From Deltaproteobacteria bacterium (GTDB lineage: Bacteria; Desulfobacterota; Desulfobacteria; Desulfobacterales; SG8-13), in the NCBI GenBank assembly GCA_024639205.1, contig JAHEIV010000142.1, positions 1 to 7,415 of the forward strand: 7,415 nt of DNA, read 5' to 3'. The translations under genes and the position numbers were made by a program. The notes under the pieces are model-generated. The model was not told where the DNA came from. It did no database searches and worked only from the letters and a program-made list of their open reading frames with translations. Below are positions 1-4,307 of this stretch, in pieces. Within the stretch, counting starts at the first letter, position 1, and each line of letters opens with the position of its first letter.

Positions 1-594
1 GCCCGCAACGAATCGGGCTGGACCGCATTGATGCAGGCTTCCATGAATGGTCACACCGACATCGTGAAGCTGCTGATTTCACGGGGTGCCGATGTTGGCA
101 TCAAGGGAGACGCCGGATGGCAGGCACTGATGCTGGCAGCCCAATTCGGCCATCTTGAGATCGTCCGCATCCTGATCCGGCAAAAGGCCGATGTCAACGC
201 CGTCAGCCGCAACGGCTCCACTGCACTGATGTTTGCCGCAGGCAACGGACATTTAAAGGTCGTCCAGCTGCTAATGAAGCAATCTGCCATTGTCGATGCT
301 AAAGACTATCTCGATCGCACCGCCTTGCTGTTTGCAGCATCCGAGGGCCATGTCCGGATCGTCAGGCAGCTCATCGATGCAGGGGCGCAGACCCGCTTCC
401 GGGACCAGGAAGAAAATACGCCCTTGATCCTTGCCGTCCGGGGGGAACACGAAGGCGTTGTACGTGTCCTGACGACCCGTTGTGCGGACCTTGAAACTGC
501 AGACGCCACCGGCAAAACCGCCCTTCAAATCGCCGAGCAAAGACGGCTTTCCCGAATCCTCAAGGTGTTACAAAACGCTCCCGCCTGTGAATAA
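1..594 (+). CDS. Ankyrin-repeat protein, C-terminal part (5' end outside window)
   Basis: The frame is open from base 1, so the gene starts upstream; the ATG at 28 is only an internal Met inside the first visible repeat. The 197 visible residues form five complete ankyrin repeats and a shorter last one. They are spaced exactly 33 residues apart (about 5-37, 38-70, 71-103, 104-136, 137-169, 170-192). Each has the TALM/TPLI-type helix start, a GH in the turn (NGH, FGH, NGH, EGH, GEH) and an IVxxLI second helix followed by GADV-like loops. The final TGKTALQIAEQ unit lacks the loop and looks like a C-terminal cap. Ankyrin repeats are protein-binding scaffolds; no enzymatic motif is visible here, so the partner is unknown. 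Whether an N-terminal signal peptide or other domain exists cannot be seen. No convincing terminator follows the TAA. The fold is near certain, the biological role unknown. Confidence 0.93.
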   Translation, partial: ARNESGWTALMQASMNGHTDIVKLLISRGADVGIKGDAGWQALMLAAQFGHLEIVRILIRQKADVNAVSRNGSTALMFAAGNGHLKVVQLLMKQSAIVDAKDYLDRTALLFAASEGHVRIVRQLIDAGAQTRFRDQEENTPLILAVRGEHEGVVRVLTTRCADLETADATGKTALQIAEQRRLSRILKVLQNAPACE

Positions 595-688
595 TTTCGC
601 TTGACCCGGATCCACGACTTGCCAGCACTGCGCCGACTCGTCCATTCTGTACGCCTCTCTTCCGATCGCAATTACGGGATGGGTCATG

Positions 689-717
689 TTGACCGTATGA
701 TTTCAGGGTGTTATAAT
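689..717 (+). promoter_or_regulatory. Sigma70-type promoter for the PilZ gene
   Basis: TTGACC at 689-694 (5 of 6 matches to the -35 consensus) and a perfect TATAAT at 712-717 are separated by exactly 17 bases. Transcription would begin near 724 and leave a leader of about 64 bases before the PilZ start. The site lies in the gap after the ankyrin gene, so the PilZ gene is probably transcribed on its own and strongly. No operator-like repeat was seen around it. Confidence 0.82.
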
Positions 718-787
718 GAATATTCATCAAGTCGGGTCTACGGCTCCGTGAAGCCGCCGCCATTGAAACTTCACTAAGGGAAAAGAG

Positions 788-1198
788 GTGCGAGTGTTGA
801 GCGAAATGGAACACGAATTTGAGGACGAAACTCGAATCACGGCACGACTGATTGATCTTATCTGCGAGATGACCATCGTCCAGCAGCTCAATCTCCTGCG
901 AGAACTTGACACCAGGGACTACCGTGGAGGCCGGTCGGACTATCGAAGAAGCCGGAAGATCGCCGTGGATTATGAATTCGACAATCGCATCCATCGGGAT
1001 TTCATACACGATATCAGTGCTGCCGGTGTATTCATCGGAACCCATAGTCCTCCCTCAGTCGGTGAGCTGATCACATTGAGCTTCTCTGTCGCCAAGGGTA
1101 AAAAGCCGCTTACCATCACCGGCCGCATCGTGCGAAGCAATGATCGCGGATTTGCAGTCGATTTTCGTCGTAGCACCCGCAAAGAGTCTTCCGAGTAA
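788..1198 (+). CDS. PilZ-domain protein, probable c-di-GMP effector
   Basis: The protein is 136 aa, presumed cytoplasmic. Residues about 15-42 form a helical N-terminal segment (ITARLIDLICEM then QQLNLLREL), followed by a PilZ domain from about 49 to 126. Both c-di-GMP-binding signatures are present: RxxxR as R49-SDY-R53, and (D/N)xSxxG as D75-I-S77-A-A-G80, then VFIGT. The beta strands LITLSFSV, ITGRIVRS and GFAVDF complete the barrel. It has no output domain, so it probably acts by binding a partner through the N-terminal helices, as single-domain PilZ adaptors do. The start is ambiguous. GTG 788 has AAGGG 7 bases upstream (776-780). GTG 794 has AGAGG (784-788) 5 bases upstream, and TTG 797 is also possible. 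The choice moves the N-terminus by at most three residues. It stands behind its own strong promoter and appears monocistronic. Confidence 0.88.
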   Translation: MRVLSEMEHEFEDETRITARLIDLICEMTIVQQLNLLRELDTRDYRGGRSDYRRSRKIAVDYEFDNRIHRDFIHDISAAGVFIGTHSPPSVGELITLSFSVAKGKKPLTITGRIVRSNDRGFAVDFRRSTRKESSE

Positions 1199-1753
1199 GC
1201 TTTTCACTGTTGCCTGCCGGACACCCGTGTCCTTCGATCAACAACCTTTTGCGCCCACTCCGGCCATGACAGGCTTCTCTGCCGGTTTTTCGGCTGCGCC
1301 GAACTGCAGCAAGCTTCACCACAAATCCCGTTTTCTGTTCGAACCGTGTTGCCCGACGAAACGATGGCCCCGATCCATTGGACAGGTAAAAGCGTCATGA
1401 ATGAACCGTGGATGAGATAGTTCTGCAAGCTCGAAACCCACGCAAAAAAACCAGCGCCCCACCGTTGACTTTTCAGGCCCCCGCACTACGTTAGATCAGA
1501 ACTTTTTGGAAGTCACTTCGCTGATCTTCGCAAAGCTCAAGCCAACTGCTTGAAATACTGCAAGAATCTCGTCTCACGAACGGCGTCACCTCGAGACTGC
1601 CCAACCTGACACGGATACGGCAGGATCTCTACAACCGGTTGAAAACGCTGCAGCCGTTGCCTGTTTCGTTTGGTGCTTTGCCTTGGGTACTTCCTTGGGA
1701 AAAAGTGTTACATTATTTTCACATGCTACGGACAAGATCCAAAAATATAAAAC
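1199..1753. other. Long gap without recognisable gene
   Basis: Both strands were read and no protein family was recognised. A perfect 14-base inverted repeat, GGACAC-CC-GTGTCC, lies at 1219-1232 just after the PilZ stop. A GC stem followed by five T is at 1260-1290 (listed separately). An 85-codon + frame (1525-1782) has no usable start codon near its beginning and no ribosome binding site. A 51-codon minus frame nearby likewise lacks a start. The DNA becomes distinctly AT-rich from about 1700, consistent with a promoter zone for the transglycosylase gene. The middle part could be decayed coding sequence, but nothing in it is identifiable. Confidence 0.5.
1260..1290 (+). terminator. Possible weak rho-independent terminator after PilZ gene
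   Basis: CCGGC at 1260-1264 pairs with GCCGG at 1281-1285 and is followed directly by TTTTT (1286-1290). The stem is only 5 bp with a 16-base loop, although an inner GGC/GCC pairing could compete. The position, about 60 bases after the PilZ stop, is suitable. The stem is short, so this is tentative. Confidence 0.3.
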
Positions 1754-1783
1754 TTAACACACTGAAAGTAATACAAATATAGA
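1754..1783 (+). promoter_or_regulatory. Candidate sigma70 promoter for the lytic transglycosylase
   Basis: TTAACA (1754-1759, 5 of 6 matches) and TATAGA (1778-1783, 4 of 6) are separated by 18 bases, in an AT-rich stretch directly upstream of the transglycosylase gene. Transcription would start near 1790 and give a leader of about 78 bases. A sigma54-like site overlaps this leader and is an alternative. Confidence 0.4.
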
Positions 1784-1796
1784 TCAGCATGAATCC

Positions 1797-1812
1797 TTGC
1801 ACGCTTTTTGCT
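1797..1812 (+). promoter_or_regulatory. Sigma54-like (-24/-12) element upstream of transglycosylase
   Basis: The stretch reads TTGCACG, four bases (CTTT), then TTGCT. The sigma54 consensus is TGGCACG-N4-TTGCW. Spacing and the -12 GC are exact; the only deviation in the fixed positions is T for G at -25, within the important GG pair. A start would fall near 1823, 45 bases before the ATG. The mismatch in the GG pair keeps confidence low. Confidence 0.3.
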
Positions 1813-1867
1813 AAGATTTAGAGCAACAAGCGTTTCTGCAGTTGTGATTCTAACCACACGGATAACG

Positions 1868-2623
1868 ATGAAAACAAAGAAACCATTCGGTTCCAGCACC
1901 AGAGTACTTTTCCTGTGGTGCATCGGCGGCGCCCTGCTTCTGACGCTGATATTGAGCCCGATAGACTATGCGGCCACCGCACTGCCGTTTGATCGACCGA
2001 AAATCGGTCTGCCGGTGTCCACAATTCCGGCCCTGGTCCCCGACGGCTTATTGTTCTTCGACCCGGTGCACCATTTGATCAACGTGAAAATCGATGAAGA
2101 ACGCATGCATAAAGCCACGGTAGCCATGGCCAACCTGGAGTACGGCGTTATGCTGCGAAGAATCGAAGCCGCAGCCGATACGGCCGCCGTGTATGGGGAA
2201 ACCCTATTCTATCCGATCATTTTCGAAGCGGCTTACCGCTACGAGGTCGACCCGGCCATCGTCAAGGCCATCATTCTGGCCGAGTCGAGCTACAATCCGA
2301 AAGCGGTATCCAATCGCGGCGCTAAGGGCCTGATGCAACTGATGCCGATCACTGCCAGGGAAATGGGTGTGAAAAACAGTTTCAATCCCCAGCAAAACAT
2401 TCATGGAGGCACCGCCTATTTCAAAAAACTGCTGAATCGCTACGAAGGCAATGTAAAACTGGCCCTGGCGGCCTACAACGCCGGCAGCGGCAAGGTTCAG
2501 CAATACAGAGGGATACCTCCGTTCAAGGCCACCCGCAAGTATATCAAGAAAGTCCTTCAGTACCATCGGATCTACTCTAAACCGAGCCGCAAAAGCGACA
2601 TTCCTCCCACCGAAAGTTCATAA
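1868..2623 (+). CDS. Lytic murein transglycosylase, SLT (family 1) domain, membrane-anchored or exported
   Basis: This 251-aa protein would cleave the MurNAc-GlcNAc bond of peptidoglycan non-hydrolytically, forming 1,6-anhydro-MurNAc, in the periplasm. The N-terminus MKTKK followed by a hydrophobic stretch (about 12-30, VLFLWCIGGALLLTLILS) is a signal peptide or membrane anchor; no lipobox is evident. The SLT domain spans about 112-236. The catalytic glutamate is E139 in AESSYNPKAVS. The other family motifs are GAKGLMQLMP (151-160), NIHGGTAYFKKLL (177-189) and LALAAYNAG (198-206). The ATG at 1868 was chosen because it places the KTKK-hydrophobic signal at the very N-terminus. An upstream TTG (1808) would put 20 extra residues ahead of it and lies inside the promoter region. 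Ribosome binding is weak (ACGGA about 5 bases upstream). Neighbours give no hint of a secretion or flagellar locus, so a general cell-wall remodelling role is most likely. Confidence 0.93.
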   Translation: MKTKKPFGSSTRVLFLWCIGGALLLTLILSPIDYAATALPFDRPKIGLPVSTIPALVPDGLLFFDPVHHLINVKIDEERMHKATVAMANLEYGVMLRRIEAAADTAAVYGETLFYPIIFEAAYRYEVDPAIVKAIILAESSYNPKAVSNRGAKGLMQLMPITAREMGVKNSFNPQQNIHGGTAYFKKLLNRYEGNVKLALAAYNAGSGKVQQYRGIPPFKATRKYIKKVLQYHRIYSKPSRKSDIPPTESS

Positions 2624-2629
2624 AAATTC

Positions 2630-2654
2630 AACAGGGACACCGCAACCCCCTGTT
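2630..2654 (+). terminator. Hairpin after transglycosylase gene
   Basis: AACAGGG (2630-2636) and CCCTGTT (2648-2654) form a perfect 7-bp stem with an 11-base loop, starting 7 bases after the TAA. No T-run follows, so it is not a classical intrinsic terminator. It may protect the mRNA 3' end or assist termination. Confidence 0.35.
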
Positions 2655-2765
2655 CGCGGTCGAATCTTTCCTTACTGACTCTCCGGGCTTCGCGTCCGCA
2701 TTGGTCCGGGTGAATCCGGCGATTCGTTGCATTCGAACGATATGGCTGTTAACAGATGACTTCTC

Positions 2766-3704
2766 ATGGTCAAACTGATTGCAATCGGACTGCTGGCAGG
2801 TCTGTTTTTCAGCGCAACGTTCATTTTGAACCGGCTGATGAGTCTGGAAGGCGGGCACTGGGTGTGGTCTGCCTCTCTGCGGTACGCCTATATGATCATT
2901 CTTCTGCTGGGCTGGCTGATCTTTTCCCGCGGCGTTGGCACCTCCGGCCGTTTGTTGCGATATTTTTTGAGACACTGGAAATTCTGGGTCATTGCAGGCA
3001 GCATCGGTTTTGGCGGCTTTTACTCGCTGATCTGTTTCAGTGCCGATTATGCGCCAGGCTGGGTGGTGGCCACAACATGGCAATTCACCATCATCGCGAC
3101 ACTGGTGGTTTTACTATGCTTTGGCAAATCATTTCCGACAAGAACCTGGCTTTTTTCCTTCATTGTATTTGCCGGTGTTCTGTTCGTCAATCTGAGCCAG
3201 ATGAATAAAGCAGACACCGGGGATTTGCTGCTGGGAGCCATACCAGTGCTGGTCGCCGCATTTTGTTATCCCATCGGCAACCAACTGGTGTGGGAAGCAG
3301 GAAAGGGAAACCGGCGGCTTCCGGACATTAAAAGCCCGTTTCTGGAAAATTCGTTTCACAAAGTGTTGCTGCTATCTCTCGGATCTGTGCCGTTTTGGCT
3401 GATTCTGGTGGGTATAACCTGGCCGCCACCCCCTTCACGCGGTCAGCTCATCAACACGGCCCTGGTGGCTATTTTCTCCGGGATATGCGCTACCAGCCTG
3501 TTTCTTTTTGCCCGCAGCAAATCCAAACGAGCCAGTGAACTGGCAGCGGTCGATTCGACGCAGTCCAGCGAAGTGATTTTTGCCATGATTGGTGAAATCA
3601 TCTTGCTCGGCGCCCCGCTGCCTGACAGCATCGCGTTGGCGGGTGTTGCTGCGGTTTTGTCGGGGCTCGCGCTGTTTGTTTTCTTCCAGGAGGCAAATAG
3701 GTGA
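2766..3704 (+). CDS. DMT-superfamily (EamA/EmrE-like) membrane transporter
   Basis: This 312-aa inner-membrane protein has about ten hydrophobic segments (roughly 3-23, 35-54, 72-91, 98-119, 127-143, 153-171, 199-218, 230-249, 265-283, 288-308). That is the ten-helix, two-half arrangement and usual length of drug/metabolite transporters. The first helix, with its FSATFILNRLMSLEGGHWVW continuation, and the late STQSSEVIFAMIGE segment (264-277) resemble the putative multidrug-resistance efflux (EmrE-like) branch of the superfamily rather than a characterised amino-acid exporter. A long polar loop (about 174-197, including GNRRLPDIKSP) separates the two halves. The substrate cannot be read from sequence. 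ATG 2766 begins just before the first helix but has no clear ribosome binding site; an upstream ATG at 2756 is in another frame. No strong promoter was found in the 142-base gap before it, so it may be read from the transglycosylase promoter or a weak one of its own. Confidence 0.88.
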   Translation: MVKLIAIGLLAGLFFSATFILNRLMSLEGGHWVWSASLRYAYMIILLLGWLIFSRGVGTSGRLLRYFLRHWKFWVIAGSIGFGGFYSLICFSADYAPGWVVATTWQFTIIATLVVLLCFGKSFPTRTWLFSFIVFAGVLFVNLSQMNKADTGDLLLGAIPVLVAAFCYPIGNQLVWEAGKGNRRLPDIKSPFLENSFHKVLLLSLGSVPFWLILVGITWPPPPSRGQLINTALVAIFSGICATSLFLFARSKSKRASELAAVDSTQSSEVIFAMIGEIILLGAPLPDSIALAGVAAVLSGLALFVFFQEANR

Positions 3705-3967
3705 GCGAACCACCCCATAGAAACTATGACCCGCTGTCCGCTGCAGGTCTGCCGGTCAAAGCACTGAAGCAAAACACCACGGGAACGCCTGCAGCACAGA
3801 GCAAGAATAGAAGCGGTGGCGGGCAGATCGCCGACGGGGCCGGCAGCGGGATGGACTATCGGAGGAATTTGGCAATTTTGAGTTTCTCCAGGCAGACACC
3901 AGCCCATTTGCCGATTCGGACCCAGCCCGCTCTTCTCTCGTCCGGGGAACGACGTTCACCGCTGTGA
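3701..3967 (+). CDS. Doubtful small ORF overlapping exporter stop
   Basis: An 88-codon frame starts with GTG at 3701, overlapping the exporter's TGA by four bases (GTGA). It has a perfect AGGAGG 7 bases upstream, which is the arrangement of a translationally coupled gene. Against it, the product (MSEPPHRNYDPLSAAG...) is polar, Gly/Ser/Arg-rich, without helices or a recognisable domain. Its last 112 bases also run antisense through the 3' end of the better supported minus-strand gene at 3856-4080. The AGGAGG may simply arise from the exporter codons for Gln-Glu-Ala. It is listed because the start signals are good, but it is probably not a conserved gene. Confidence 0.22.
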   Translation: MSEPPHRNYDPLSAAGLPVKALKQNTTGTPAAQSKNRSGGGQIADGAGSGMDYRRNLAILSFSRQTPAHLPIRTQPALLSSGERRSPL

Positions 3968-4080
3968 CGACGATCGGCATCCAACGCTTCTTCTTTGCGC
4001 AGGAAACGCTGGATCCGGATTTTTTTGCGGCGGTCTTTTCCGGAACGACGATCCGCAGGGGATCGATCCATCAGAGTCAT
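3856..4080 (-). CDS. Small basic RR-repeat protein (RRSGKDRR type), function unknown
   Basis: This 74-aa protein is very rich in Arg/Lys. It carries repeated charged motifs: DRRSGKDRRKK (about 10-20), then DADRRHSGERRSPDERR (about 34-50). It ends in a Trp-containing, probably amphipathic helix (GWVRIGKWAGVC then LEKLKIAKFLR). Short proteins with RRSGKDRR/ERRSGKDRR repeats occur in Desulfobacterota as far as I recall; no function is known to me. The gene is well supported. The ATG at 4080 has AAGGAGGT (4086-4093) 5 bases upstream, and a TTGTCC-17-TATCAT promoter lies 45-73 bases upstream. A TTG at 4086 lies inside the ribosome binding site, so it is not the start. The Arg-rich character suggests binding to nucleic acid, ribosome or membrane phospholipid, but this is inference. 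It is divergent from the CoA-transferase/GNAT gene. Confidence 0.75.
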   Translation of the reverse strand: MTLMDRSPADRRSGKDRRKKIRIQRFLRKEEALDADRRHSGERRSPDERRAGWVRIGKWAGVCLEKLKIAKFLR

Positions 4081-4085
4081 ATTCA

Positions 4086-4093
4086 ACCTCCTT
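4086..4093 (-). promoter_or_regulatory. Ideal ribosome binding site deciding the small-protein start
   Basis: On the minus strand this reads AAGGAGGT, fully complementary to the 16S rRNA tail, 5 bases before ATG 4080. It fixes the start of the RR-repeat protein and is the main reason to trust the minus strand here over competing frames. Confidence 0.85.
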
Positions 4094-4124
4094 CGGTTTT
4101 TCGACCAAAAGGGTCAATAGCTGT

Positions 4125-4153
4125 ATGATATCGAAATGATCGGTTCTGGACAA
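4125..4153 (-). promoter_or_regulatory. Sigma70-type promoter for the RR-repeat small protein
   Basis: Read on the minus strand, TTGTCC (-35, 4153-4148) is followed after 17 bases by TATCAT (-10, 4130-4125). The -10 differs from consensus at one base and the -35 at two. The transcript would start near 4118 and carry a leader of about 38 bases ending in the ideal ribosome binding site. Confidence 0.65.
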
Positions 4154-4231
4154 GGAAATCTTTCATCCGTTGATGCCGCGGCTTGCATTCGATCGCTGCA
4201 TAAGCCAAACCGCTGATTGCTTTTTCCGCTA

Positions 4232-4260
4232 TTGACAGCCGCGCTGTACTTGGCCAAGAT
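4232..4260 (+). promoter_or_regulatory. Candidate promoter for the CoA-transferase/GNAT gene
   Basis: A perfect TTGACA (4232-4237) is followed after 17 bases by CAAGAT (4255-4260), a poor -10 that keeps only A2, A5 and T6. The predicted start is near 4267, with a leader of about 41 bases and AAGGAG (4293-4298) 9 bases before the ATG. A strong -35 with a weak -10 overlapping a palindrome is compatible with regulated expression. Confidence 0.5.
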
Positions 4261-4265
4261 GCCAA
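4249..4265. promoter_or_regulatory. Palindrome over the -10/start region of the CoA-transferase promoter
   Basis: CTTGGCCAAG (4249-4258) is a perfect 10-base palindrome. Overlapping it, TTGGC (4250-4254) and GCCAA (4261-4265) form a 5-base inverted repeat with a 6-base spacer. Both cover the candidate -10 and initiation region, where a repressor could act. No specific regulator family is recognised and no regulator gene is adjacent. Confidence 0.3.
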
Positions 4266-4307
4266 AACCGACACGTACCCACCGTCGTTAAAAAGGAGAA
4301 ACAGGGA

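Noticed and set aside
1219..1232. GGACAC-CC-GTGTCC as a terminator
   Set aside because: The loop is only two bases and no T-run follows; retained only as a note in the gap description.
1525..1782. 85-codon + strand frame (…LEILQESRLTNGV…) in the gap before the transglycosylase
   Set aside because: It follows directly after an in-frame TGA, has no ATG/GTG/TTG in its first third, no ribosome binding site and no recognisable domain, and runs into the promoter region.
1808..1867. Upstream TTG start for the transglycosylase
   Set aside because: It lies within the sigma54-like element and would place 20 residues ahead of the MKTKK-hydrophobic signal sequence; ATG 1868 gives a normal exported N-terminus.
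2628..3083. 151-codon minus-strand frame over the transglycosylase-exporter gap and the exporter start
   Set aside because: The product is Gln/Pro/Cys-rich without a domain and overlaps the first transmembrane helices of the exporter on the other strand.
3443..3907. 154-codon minus-strand frame overlapping the exporter 3' end
   Set aside because: It opposes a well-formed transporter C-terminus, shows no recognisable domain, and overlaps the RR-repeat gene in a different frame.
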